The translations under genes and the position numbers were made by a program. This document shows, one piece after another, positions 1-9,505 of a DNA stretch of 64,000 nt; the first letter of the stretch is position 1, and every line of letters begins with the position of its first letter. The notes under the pieces are model-generated. The model was given only the letters and a program-made list of their open reading frames with translations, did no database searches and was not told the DNA's origin. Where the stretch lies: the NCBI GenBank assembly GCA_030704615.1, contig CM060733.1, positions 42,904,001-42,968,000 on the forward strand, written 5' to 3'. Origin of the DNA: Takakia lepidozioides (Eukaryota; Streptophyta; Takakiopsida; Takakiales; Takakiaceae).

Positions 1-41
1 CCCTTAAACTGCAACAGGTGCCCACCCGTGTCACTATTAGA

Positions 42-55
42 TTAGTACTAGAGCC
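42..55 (+). other. degenerate primer binding site (initiator tRNA-Met type)
   Basis: The 14 bases resemble the TTGGTATCAGAGCC primer site used by many plant LTR elements, with three mismatches. The site sits just before gag, where a PBS should be, so the 5' LTR would end close to base 40 and lie mostly outside the window. Confidence 0.4.
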
Positions 56-67
56 GTATAGTGTCAC

Positions 68-1616
68 GTGGAGGAGGTGCACATTGTGAGTGTCATTACG
101 GAGTTACCCAAGGGTTTTGAGGGGAGTACGGCTACAGGCAGTAACAGTGAGAGTGGGTTCACAAGACGAGGTATTCGGTTCAGACCACCTTCACCGCCAC
201 CCTTAATTACTGTAGAGTCAGACACAGACTCAGAGGCTTCATCAACAGGTGTGCACTTTCATTCGCCATTGTTGTGGGACGACATGGAGGAGATGTATGG
301 AGCTACCAAGGGGCCTTGTAGGTACTCTGGAGCTGTGGGCACAATCGAGTTGGATGACTTTATCCAGGAGTTCGACAGCTGGTGTGATTTGCAGCAGATG
401 CGCAATCCACAGCTATTCACCCCATTCATGGCGTGGAAAGGACTGTTCCAGCATTTGGAAGGCCCGCCTATGGACGATTACCACGAGTTCAGGCGAGGAC
501 ATGAAGCAGAGATTGAGGAGTGGAGGATGTATTGGTCACCTGACTACGTCTCCATTACTCGAGGCACGACGCGACCAGTAGCTGCATCAGTACCAATAGC
601 TCCCACTGCCAGCACTAGTAGTGGAGCAAGTAGTGCTGGTACTTCTGTAGGTGGTACCAGTTCAAAAGGTGCTACTACTCCTCCTGCCACTACTACAACA
701 CATGTGCCTAGATTCAACCCGGTGGTGGAGTTCTTCCAGGAGTTGTGGATGAACTACCAAGGTGTACGGACAGAGAAGCTGCGAAGTTTGCAAGACTTCC
801 AGTGCAAACCCAGTGAGAGCCTGCGAGAGGCGTACACTCCTATGAGGCGCTTGATAAGTGTGACCCAAGGGGTTACTGAAGCTCAGGCAATCCAGTTTTG
901 GTATGGAATTCTGGACAAGGAGCTCAAGAGAGGGTGCGAGATGCAACCTTGTTACAAGCAGCCCAACCCACATTAGCAGATGTGTTTCTGCTGGCTGAGC
1001 GGATTGAGCTCAACATGGTGGAGGAGCGAGTTGTCACCATTGGATTTGGCAAGGACATGCCTACACGAGGCGCAGCTGCCAGCCCACAGGCACAAGGTAC
1101 TGCCCAGCAGCGTGGTCAGGAGGGCAAGGTTTCCCAACCCAAGTTCCATGGAGCTTACAGGGGACCTCAGGTGCAGAGGCCCGTGGCATCTTTTGCAGGC
1201 CAACAGCAACCAGGGGTGATATGTTGGACATGTGGAGGACCCATGTCAAGAGAGATTGCCCAGAGAGTGTCAGAAGGCCGGCACAAGCACAGCATGCACA
1301 GTTGCAGTGTGGGCATTGTGGCAAGTATGGGCATGGAGATGCCCAGTGTTATGACTTGCATCCTGAGTTGCGCCCAGGGCAGTTCCAAGGGAACAATGGT
1401 GGCCGGGGGCGAGGTGGACCAGCCCAGAGAGGACGAGTTGGTCGGGCACGAGGTGCAGGCCAAGGGCAAGCTCAACATGGCCAAGGACGCGGAGGTCAGG
1501 GTGTTGATCAAGGCATGGCCAACCGGCTTCAGCAGCTAGAGCAGAGGCTCGCTGCCATGGCTATAGCTCAGGCGGTTACCGGCTCCCAGGCGGGATGGTC
1601 CACCTCCTGCTCCTGA
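68..1616 (+). pseudogene. gag-like nucleocapsid region of the gypsy element, frameshifted
   Basis: Structural protein region that would form the cytoplasmic virus-like particle. The first frame (68-976) holds an acidic N-terminus, a Ser/Thr/Ala-rich linker at about residues 165-225 and a retrotransposon-gag-like helical stretch (PVVEFFQELW to FWYGILDKEL). The reading then moves to a second frame near 930 and a third near 1,240. The first CX2CX4HX4C zinc knuckle is split by that second shift (CWTCGG in one frame, HVKRDC in the next). A second knuckle, CGHCGKYGHGDAQC, lies intact at about 1,309-1,350, followed by a Gly/Arg-rich tail. Two frame changes in 1.5 kb mean that this copy cannot make a normal Gag. 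Confidence 0.8.
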
Positions 1617-1626
1617 GGGAGGAGAT

Positions 1627-2911
1627 ATGGGAGACATGGGATTTATGTGCGGAGCAGCACTACCACTAGAGCAGGTGGAGTCTGCTGCAGCCGTGACTCG
1701 AGGAGCAGCACGAGTTCCTGAACCACGAGGTGCAGAGGTGGAATTGGATCCACAGCGTGGGGAGGCAAGCCGTCAGGCGAGGCTTCCTCAGTCATTCACA
1801 TTGGCGGAGACTGTATCGACGCCATCCATGGCACCTAGTTCTCGCCCAACTGTTCCCGAGGCGGAGGTTACTATGCCATTGGGGAGAGCTACACATGCAA
1901 CATTGACTCCTGCTGCCAAGGCTAGTGCGGCCGGTGTGTTGTTGGGGGCAGCCACCTCTGTGTGTCAAGCCCCACTGTTCTCGGCAACCATGATTGCGAC
2001 GCCGGGAGTGAGACCAGCTGCAGTGTTCAGACTAGCGGCAATACTTTGTGAGAGTGGGGAGGTCACTTCATCTTCTGCGGGGTTAGTGGAAGGTGTAGTG
2101 GCAGAGGGATCCTCGGATTTGAGGGTCAAGACTGCCACGGCAGCGCCCTGGCAAGCTACAGCTGCCAGATTGACGAAGCTGCCAGCTAGACCAGCCTTTG
2201 AGCGCGCCACGGTGACACCTGGAGTTGTCTTGTTAGACAAACAGGGAGGCATTTTCACTTTGAGTGGACCGGCAGCAAGAGAGTACCGGCCACTGCGGGT
2301 CTTGTTGCACTCGGGAGCCCAGCCACTGATGTTGGGCAGAGCTGCTATTGCAGGTTTGGGCCTCATGGAGGCGGATATGGAGCCTTGTCCTTTCCAGATA
2401 CAGACATCTCTGGGAGGATCAGAGCAGGGCGCGGGGCATGAAACGGCATCAGTTGGCTATTAGACAGCAGCCGGATCATCCTGTAGATGGCTCAGTGATG
2501 CGAGCCAAAGCCATTGTGACAGACGCGGTCTCTTACGATGTCCTCGTTGGTGGAGCTGTGTTATACCCCATGGGCTTCACCCTGGACTTCTGGGAGGAGT
2601 TAGCATTCTACAGGCCTGGATGGCAGTCAGGGGATGGTCGCCGTGCACAGCTCCCTGTGACATTCATTGGGGGTATTGCAGCTGCCCAGCGGGGCAAGAT
2701 ACCAACACTAGCTGCCTTCACAGCTACAGTTAGCTGGCCTGGAGAGTTGCTGGAAGGCAATGCCCATGCAGAAGATGTGCCACCTCCAGCAGAGCAGGAT
2801 GACATACATGGTATGGCGGAGTTGCCTGCCATGGTTGCTCACAGCATGTGGGGTACGAGCAAGGATTGCAGCAAGGTTGCTGAGACGGGTTGGTGTAACA
2901 AGCCTGGGTAG
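1627..2911 (+). pseudogene. aspartic-protease region of the gypsy polyprotein
   Basis: Frame 1627-2463, then 2348-2911 after a shift near 2,440. A long Ala/Thr-rich spacer precedes the protease-like block: LRVLLHSGAQPLMLGRAAI at about 2,296-2,350 matches the retropepsin hydrophobic-D-S/T-G-A pattern, with His (codon 2308-2310, cac) where the catalytic Asp should be. Downstream, VSYDVLVGGAVLYPMGFTLD matches the second half of gypsy proteases. The D-to-H change would abolish proteolysis; a single G-to-C mutation from gac explains it. Assignment rests on position between Gag and Pol and on these two short motifs only. Confidence 0.6.
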
Positions 2912-2949
2912 AGGCTTTTGTACCGTCAGGAGAGGAGGAGAGTGCGGGT

Positions 2950-4222
2950 ATTGCACCAGGACCACCTCAGTTGTCACCATTGGATACCACACCTATTGTG
3001 TGGCAGTATCCGAATGAAGGCATTTGCCTTCTGGACTTGTTTGGTGGGATCAGCACCGGATTGGCTGCTGTGCTACAGGCAGGTGTACGAGTTCGACGTT
3101 ACCTGTATGTGGAGAAGGATGAGACTACATGACTCGTCTCACTGCGCCATGTTGCTCGGATGCTGCAGCAGTACCCTGAGTTGTTGCCGGTGTCTGCAGT
3201 TCGTGGATATCAGCAGGCCTTGCCAGCAGACATTGCGTTGCTGGGGGCGCAGGATTTGGAGCGGGTTGGCTCCATTGATCTGGTAGTGGCAGGTTGGCCC
3301 TGCCAAGGGCATTCATCAGCCGGGCATGGCAATGGATTACTAGACTCGAGGACGGGTTTGTTTTGGGAGATGGTGCGGATTTTGCGCCACTTGCAGCTTC
3401 ATCAAGCTCCAACATACATCTTGGAGAATGTGCCGCTGATGGGTGATTCTCGGGCCAGGGTGATGGCCAGTGTGTATCAAGTCTGGTCATGGCTTGGGTC
3501 AGCAGTGTTGCTGGATGCAGCTGCAGTGGGGTCACGGGCTCATCGTCCACGACTATGGTGGACTAACTTGATGCCACCCGCACTGCTCAAGCGTGCACTT
3601 GATGGGGGTGCAACGGCCAGCACACCTCACCGTGGATGGCATTTTGGACACAGGAAGGCAGTCTCAACGTGTGAGACACGATGACCGTTCGCCTTTGGCA
3701 GTGGTCAACAGGGTGGGTCAACCACGAGCAGCATTATCTACCCTGCTCAGCTTCCCAGGATCCCATGCTTTTCGGGATGGTGGACCTGGCCTCCTGTGGG
3801 ATGCTCAGTTACAGCAGTTAGTGGAGCCTAATGCCGACGAGCGAGAGCGGGCTATGGGGTTTTCCACTGGGACCACGGCGGTGCCTTCTCTTTCTGAGGC
3901 ATCACGTCGTCAGGTGTTGGGGCAAGCAATGGATCTCAATTGCTTGACCTGGATTGTCAGCTTGGCTATGGCTGAGCAACGTAGAGTGCGGAGTGCACTT
4001 CCCTTGACGGTCTCTCTGCCTACCGAGACGGTACAGGCAGCGAGTGGGGGCGAGCCGGTGAGGACCACGGGGTGTAGACATCCATGGCACACGTGGGAGG
4101 TGCTCGAGGTTCAGAGGGAGTTGGCAGCCAAGGCAGCTGTGATGGATGAGGTTGGGGATTCTTCTCGGGTTGAGGAGGTTCTCAATGATGAGATGATGGG
4201 GCACGATGAGCCTTGTCATTGA
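2950..4222 (+). pseudogene. DNMT3-like C5-cytosine DNA methyltransferase domain inside the retrotransposon
   Basis: Would transfer a methyl group from S-adenosylmethionine to cytosine C5 in DNA. Motifs in order: motif I DLFGGISTGLAA (from about 3,028); motif II acid in YVEKDE; motif IV GWPCQGHSSAG, with the catalytic Cys at 3301-3303; GLFWEMVRIL followed by motif VI ILENV (about 3,424); motif VIII AHRPRLWW (about 3,541); a GR...VRHDDRS stretch resembling the DNMT3 RTITT region; and motif IX/X with ERAMGF and RRQVLGQAMDLN (about 3,850-3,960). The AHR.R.W motif and the GLFWE-ENV spacing favour the DNMT3 family over DNMT1 or CMT; no N-terminal reader domain was seen here. An in-frame TGA at 3130-3132 and a +1 shift near 3,600 in a G-run break the copy. 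It lies between protease and RT, so it was part of the Pol polyprotein. Confidence 0.88.
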
Positions 4223-4379
4223 CTGAGCAGGAAGGGGGTACTGCTCAAGAGGTTGCAGCATAGCAACCACGGGACGCGTCCTCTACCTCTAAGCCCACTG
4301 GACTTAAGGTTGCAGTTACGGAGGACAATTGGGAGCCTGACATTGGACCCATTGTCACGGAGGAGAGAGACGACGTATA

Positions 4380-5770
4380 CGGCGGTTCCTGAGGGCTTAC
4401 AGGAATTGCTTTGCCTTCAATTTGAAGGACTTGGGAGCACTGAAGGGTCAAGAGATCCGTATTGAGTTGGCCACTGACACGCCAATCTTTCGGAGACCCT
4501 ATAGATACAGTGACATGGAGAGGTCTTTGATTCAGATGAGGACTCAAGATCTCTGGGAGGCAGGTTTGGTGGAGCTCTCTGGTGGAGAGTATGCTTCAGC
4601 CACAGTGATGTCAGCTAAGAAGGATGTCTATGGCAATTGGACGGAGAGACGTATGTGCGGTGATTACCAGCCTGTAAATTGTCAGACCAAGTCCGATAGG
4701 TATGCCATGCCAACACCAGAGGAGATCTTTGATGCCATTGGGCATTCCAAGGTCTTTAGCACGTTGGATTTACGATCCGGATATCACCAGTTGCCGATCA
4801 AGGAGGCGGATAAGCAAAAGACGGCATTCTGGGGGATCAATGAGCACGGGAAGGATTGCCTATACCAGTGGCGGTTCTTACCATTTGGGCTTAAAAACGC
4901 TCCCGCTGAGTTTCAAAGAGTCATGGACAGGATTCTAGCAGGGGTGGAGTTTGCTCGGTGCTACATAGATGACATCATCATCTTTAGTGCTACGGTGGAG
5001 GAGCATGAGAGACACCTTCAGGGGGTATTTGAGCGCTTAAGGACGCACGGATTGAAGTTACATCCGGGCAAGTGCAAGTTTTTCCACAACCATATTGAGT
5101 ATCTGGGTCACATGATATATCCTGGAGGATTGGGGGTACAGCAGACTAAGGTAGAGTCCATTGCACAGGTTCCACGCCCCACGGATGTGAGCCAAGTTCG
5201 AGCTTTCATGGGGTTAGCAAACATTATAGACGGTTTGTTAAGGGATTTAGTGCCATTGCAAAGGCTCTAACCAAGCTGACCAAGGTGGACCAGGTGTGGC
5301 AGTGGGAAGATGAGCAAGAACAAGCTTTTCAAGAGCTCAAGGCGAGGTTGACCTCGGCGCCCATCTTGAGACGACCTATCAGGGGGCGTCCTTTAGCTGC
5401 ATACAGATTGGAGCATGCTGGGGCTTGGAGCGGTGCTCACACAGGTGGATGATGAGGGGAGAGAGTTCGTAGTGGCTTATGCTAGCCGCTCGAACAATGC
5501 TGCAGAGTCTAAGTATAGCTCATATGAGGGAGAATGCTTAGCTGCAGTGTGGGCCGTGGCACACTTTAGGTGCTATCTATACGGCAATCTCTTCACCCTT
5601 GTCACGGGTCACCAACCACTCAAGTGGTTGATGGAGTCAGACAAGCTTACGGGGAAGCTTGCACGGTGGGCACTCATCCTTCAAGAGTATGACTTTCAGG
5701 TGGTGCATCGACCGGGTTTGGTCAATCGCAATGCAGATGGGTTGAGTCGCAATCCATGCACGAGCCAACA
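4380..5770 (+). pseudogene. reverse transcriptase and RNase H of the gypsy element
   Basis: RT frame 4422-5270, RNase H frame 5415-6002; the piece between (about 5,225-5,415) continues in other frames. RT motifs include RRMCGDYQPVN, FSTLDLRSGYHQL with the first catalytic Asp, WRFLPFGLKNAPAEFQRVMD, and the YIDD box at about 4,962-4,973 followed by LGHMI. The RNase H part has VVAYASRSNNAAESKYSS, the acid in YEGECLAAVWA, HQPLKWL and a C-terminal HRPGLVNRNADGLSR. The usual D before HQPLKWL reads G (GTGHQPL), consistent with decay. The RT order and YIDD are diagnostic of Ty3/gypsy. Confidence 0.92.
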
Positions 5771-5824
5771 GGATGACACTGGAGCTCGGTGGCATGGTGA
5801 GACGGACGAGGAGATGGTGCCCGG

Positions 5825-7072
5825 ATGGCATGCATCTGCATTTCTGTGTATCTTGGCAGCGGAAGGCCAGGTTGGACCTGCAACTGGAATGACTGTAGAT
5901 CAAGTGTCTGGGACCCTGAGGCCAGCAATGAGCAAGGTGGCGCCAAAGATATACATGAGGATTCAGTTGTGTTGGACTACCTTCGCACTGGAGACACGGT
6001 AGCCACTGTGACTGCCAAGGAGAGGGATCGGATCCTACAACGAGCCAAGAGGTTCAGGTGGGAGGGGACACACCTGCTCCGAGTGTGGGAGGATGGTCGA
6101 GTGAGGATTGTGCCTCACCCAACACAGCGGGCACGGTTAGTGCGGCATGCCCATGAGGAGTTGGGGCATTTTGGGGTGCGACGCACTCATAGTCTACTGC
6201 AGGGGCAGTATTGGCGGCGTGGTATGCACACAGAGGTGCAACAATTTGTGGCTAGGTGCATGGTGTGTGACAGGGTGCGTGCTTCATTCAACGCCCCTAC
6301 TCCACAATTGCACCCTCTTCCGATCATGGGATTGGGCTACAGGTGGAGTCTTGACTTCGCAGGGCCGTTGCCACTGACCATGCGCCACAACAAGTACGTG
6401 TTGGTGATGGTGGAGCACTTCTCCAAGTGGATTGAATTGGTTCCATTGCCTGATAAGGCTAGTGAGGGAGCTGCGTATGCATTCCTGGATTGTGTGCTTA
6501 GCCGATTCGGTGCTCCAGCTGAGGTACTCACGGACCAAGGGAGAGAGTTCTTGGGGGAGTTTCAGGCTTTGTGTGACAAGGCCTTGATAGACCACCGCAC
6601 CACTTCTCGGGATCATCCTGAGGCCGATGGCTTGGCAGAGAGAGTTGTTCAGACAGTAAAGAGGGGTTTGCGCAAGTATGGCTTGCAGAAGGGACACCTA
6701 GGAGATTGGGACCTTCAGTTACCCTGGTTAGCCATGGGCTACAGGTTCAGCAAGCAAGCATCACTTGCCTCCTTCTCACCATACTTTCTTCTCTTTGGCC
6801 GAGAGCCGGATTTGCCTACATCCATTCGCAGAGAAGCTGCTACAGTTCTTAACCTTGACGATCCGGACGTGTGGGCACGTGCATGTGAGCAGCGTGCAGA
6901 GTTGTTCAAGAGAGTCATGCCCATGGCTTTCGAGAACCTTGCCATTGCACAACACCGTGATACGTTGAGGTATGCTACCATACGTGGTGGGGCTATCGTC
7001 CTGGGGTTCGGAGATTCAACCCTGGTGACTATGTCTATCTGCAGCAGACTGCTCCTACGACCCTGGATGTGA
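5825..7072 (+). pseudogene. integrase of the gypsy element
   Basis: DDE-type integrase that inserts the cDNA into the host chromosome. In the 415-codon frame the HHCC zinc domain is seen as HAHEELGHFG (about residues 108-117) and CMVC (145-148); the catalytic core has D177 in SLDFAG, D237 in LTDQGREF and E272 in HPEADGLAERVV. The frame shifts near 6,990, after which an RRFNPGDYVYL-like segment and the C-terminal domain continue in the frame of the following entry. The stop at 7072 therefore belongs to a shifted frame and is not the true end of Pol. Confidence 0.9.
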
Positions 7073-7392
7073 CTGCAGGACGTGTTATTTTGAGGGTTCG
7101 AGAGGTCTTGCCCTCAGGCGTCTTGGTCTTGGAGGGTCGGGATGGCATAATTTGGAAGGACCATGTGCGTAATTGTGCGCTATGTCACCTTCCGAATGTC
7201 GATGGCAGGATTGACCCAAACCTGGCAGTGGTATCTGCAGGTTTGAGGTGCATGTTGTGTGGGTCTGCTAAAGGGGCAGCCACCATGCTGGTGTGTGATC
7301 GATGCTCTAGAGGTTGGCATATGGGATGCTTGACTCCACCTCTTGAGATGGTTCCGGATGGGGATTGGTTATGTCCACAATGCATTGGATAG
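7069..7392 (+). pseudogene. C-terminal extension of integrase with a PHD zinc finger
   Basis: Continues the integrase C-terminus (VLVLEGRDGIIWKDHVRNC) and ends in a complete C4HC3 finger: in the 107-codon frame C61, C64, C76, C79, H84, C87, C102 and C105, with the typical W two residues before the last Cys pair (DGDWLCPQC). PHD fingers usually read the methylation state of the histone H3 tail. Chromoviruses carry a chromodomain here to guide integration; the same role for this finger is inference. All eight zinc ligands are intact although the rest of the element is broken. The stop after CIG is followed by more basic sequence in the same frame, so the parent protein may have been longer. Confidence 0.85.
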
Positions 7393-7639
7393 TGGGAGTG
7401 GATACAACCATGGAAGGCTAACAAGCAACGCAAGGCCCAGCTACAGGAGACCTTGAATACACGAAGTCCTGGCTCAAGTTCACAGATTGCAAGACGGCGA
7501 CTAACGATGGGCTACTCTTGTACCCGGCCTCTTGGTCTATAGAGTTTGAATACGATAGGGACAGTGATAGAGGACTTAGTACGGCTATGGCTATTACGTC
7601 TTGTAGCTATCTGGAGGTGGAGGGACCTATCCACCAGCT

Positions 7640-7650
7640 AGGGGGGCGAT
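7640..7650 (+). other. polypurine tract before the 3' LTR
   Basis: The run AGGGGGGCGA lies directly before TGTGGTAGAC, which starts the next repeat. This is where plus-strand DNA synthesis is primed in Ty3/gypsy elements. Confidence 0.65.
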
Positions 7651-8093
7651 TGTGGTAGACTACTTTATTGTGCATATATGTGTGGTGTGGTTTGGACAAC
7701 GATGTAGTTGTGTAGCGATATGTATGCGCACGACAGCTGTCAAGTTAAATAAGCACAGTGTGAAAACAGCTAGCATAAAACTAGTTATTTGTATTTAACA
7801 CTTGGATTTAGGTCAAGTGTTAAATCAGGTGTCAAGTTTAGTTTGACACCTGGTCCGTCTTATCTTCACGAGAGCGGCAGTCGCGCAGCTCATCTCTCTC
7901 GAGTTGAGCCTGCGCGACCGAGCTCCTGCATCGTTTAGGTTTGAGTGTGCTTATGTAGGGGTACATGTTGTTGTGGGGTGGAGTCCCCATAGCTTGGGGT
8001 GCTCCTGGCTCGACTTCTGTTTCAATGAGTGATAGCGATGGATTTCATATTTCTTGTGTTGGGAGTGTGTGTCCTTTTTAGCTTTGTTTATCA
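7651..8093 (+). repeat. candidate 3' LTR start plus a TG...CA repeat
   Basis: Begins with TG immediately after the polypurine tract and ends TTTATCA. It has two parts. The first 87 bases begin an 85-bp sequence that is repeated directly at 8095-8179. The remaining 356 bases (7738-8093, TGTCAAG...TTTATCA) recur at equal length, inverted, at 16,452-16,807. Either the gypsy LTR is 443 bp and the inverted copy is a partial LTR, or a 356-bp solo-LTR-like element was inserted into a gypsy LTR. No 5-bp target-site duplication is visible around the 356-bp unit. The left window edge does not contain this LTR end, so the two LTRs of the element cannot be compared. Confidence 0.55.
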
Positions 8094-8094
8094 T

Positions 8095-8179
8095 TGTGGT
8101 AGACTACTTTATTGTGCATATATGTGTGGTGTGGTTTGGACAGCGATGTAGTTGTGTAGCGATATGTATGCGCACGACA
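8095..8179 (+). repeat. 85-bp direct repeat of the LTR start
   Basis: Repeats 7651-7735 with one visible difference (GACAGCG for GACAACG). It lies one base after the end of the 356-bp repeat and is followed by unrelated sequence, so it is either a truncated second LTR or a tandem LTR junction. Confidence 0.75.
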
Positions 8180-8289
8180 ATAGCATGGGCGACGACGATG
8201 AGGTGGAGGACAGTTCGGCGGAAATTGCACCTCCATCTGCAGAGTCTCTCCAAAAGGTGCGCAAACGGCACAAACCCACTGCGTATGAG
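8152..8289 (+). CDS. possible exon fragment of unknown protein
   Basis: An open frame runs out of the direct repeat into about 40 acidic then basic codons (GDDDEVEDSSAEIAPPS, then KVRKRHKPTAYE) and stops at a consensus donor, GAG|GTGAGT, at 8290. The composition is protein-like and unlike its neighbours. It may be a transduced or interrupted host exon. No family is recognised and the evidence is weak. Confidence 0.22.
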
Positions 8290-8324
8290 GTGAGTTCTAC
8301 CCCTACTTCTGTTCATGTTCTATG

Positions 8325-8385
8325 GGCGTTGAATTCTCCTGAAACTGAAACTGGGATGCACATATCCATAAAGTTGTTCAATCGG
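8325..8385 (+). repeat. 60-bp fragment of LINE family A
   Basis: Matches 9,606-9,664 with about one fifth of bases changed. It abuts the 3' end of the oppositely oriented LINE B. The two pieces flank LINE B as diverged direct repeats. Confidence 0.6.
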
Positions 8386-9500
8386 ATCTCGTAGTATAGA
8401 GGGCAGTAGAAGAAGAAGTGTTCTTCAGTTTCAATTTCCTTGCTGCGCCCTATGCAAGCTGGACATAGGCGGTCCTCCCGTTGCAGGTTTTCCCATCTGC
8501 CAGTCTCTATCCGTAGGTTGTGGGAACCCACCCTGAACTGCCCCAATGCCCTCAGGAGGGAAGGAGCTAAGGGTGCTGAAAGGTAATTTGGTCTCAAGAT
8601 TCTATCATCGCGGAGCACCAAGAATGTCTCTCGATAGAAGTGGAGCTTTGTTGTGAGATTGGGTAGCATCCAAGTTCTCTTCACATGTAATTCCATAAGC
8701 TCTCTCCGAATGAGTCTGTTGCGGTCATGTGTGGATGTGATGTCCACCTCATCTGGGTTCATTGGTAATAGGAAAGTAGTAGAAAGTCCGTTACGTTGAA
8801 ATAAACTGTCCACTCGAGCATACCAGGAGTTCCCGAAACCTGCAGCTTTGAGCCTCATAGATGTTGTGAGGGCCCTTGCCACTAGCCCTTTGGGTGAAGG
8901 GCCTACAATCTATTCCTCACAGATTGTAAGCCTGAACTGTGCCTCGGATTGCAATGGTACACATGCGAACTCTGCACCTAGGATCTGAGAGGGAGTTGTG
9001 CTCCTGGCGCCAAGCATTGCTTGGAGAAAAGATGACTGTAACGGTTCCAAAATCTTTTCCCACCAAGAGACAGGGACACCAGGTGCCCAGAACTCACAAC
9101 CATAGATGGTAGCAGGGCTGACGACGGTGTCAAACAGACACTTTTTGGTCGGGGGATGCCGCATATGTATTTGCTTGCATTTGGCGTGAAGGCGGACGGA
9201 GGCCGCCTTACCTTTAGTCAATCTGTCCAAGGCAGTGGTTGCAAAGTGAAACTTGGGGGAGTGGATAACCAGACCTAGGTACCGGTATGATTTGACAATC
9301 TCAATTTCTTGCTGGTTGAAGATGAATCTACGATCAGCCTGGCCATTGAAGACCATGATCTTGGTCTTGCTAAGATTGACTTGCATCCCAAAGTCTTTGC
9401 AGAACTGTTCCAAAATTTAGAGATGGCGTTGCAGAAAGACCGGGGATTGTGCCAAAAGGGCAACATCATCAGCGTAGAGGAGATGTGATTGAAGTTAGGC
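8386..9500 (-). pseudogene. 5'-truncated LINE, family B: RT C-terminus and zinc finger
   Basis: Read from 9,500 downwards: the RT catalytic box YADD in LLYADDVALLAQSP (near 9,475), then QFCKDFGMQVNLSKTKIMVF and YRYLGLVIHS, typical of the segment after YADD in non-LTR retrotransposons. A stop follows ICEE near 8,910; the same frame continues to a C-terminal CPACIGRSKEIETEEHFFFYC zinc-binding motif near 8,430. The copy lacks endonuclease and fingers. It lies between two diverged pieces of LINE family A on the other strand and belongs to a different family from LINE A/C. Confidence 0.85.
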
Positions 9501-9505
9501 AGAAA

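Larger units (their letters stand above)
1..7650 (+). mobile_element. Ty3/gypsy retrotransposon carrying a DNMT3-like methyltransferase and a PHD finger
   Basis: The internal region of an LTR retrotransposon, entered just downstream of its missing 5' LTR. Read across several frames it gives gag with CCHC zinc knuckles, an aspartic-protease region, a C5-cytosine methyltransferase, a reverse transcriptase with YIDD, RNase H, an integrase (HHCC and DDE) and a C4HC3 PHD finger, ending in a polypurine tract. RT-RH-INT order is that of Ty3/gypsy. At least six frameshifts and one in-frame stop show that this copy is dead. The methyltransferase between protease and RT, and the PHD finger in place of a chromodomain, are not standard for the family. 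Domain order is read directly from the sequence; autonomy of the parent element is inferred. Confidence 0.93.

Noticed and set aside
1-41. End of the 5' LTR of the gypsy element
   Set aside because: Position before the primer site is right, but the bases match neither the TTTATCA end nor any part of the repeat at 7651-8093, so it cannot be confirmed within the window.
8054-8293. Open frames across the LTR repeat
   Set aside because: They translate repeat DNA; only the short segment after 8180 looks protein-like and is listed separately.
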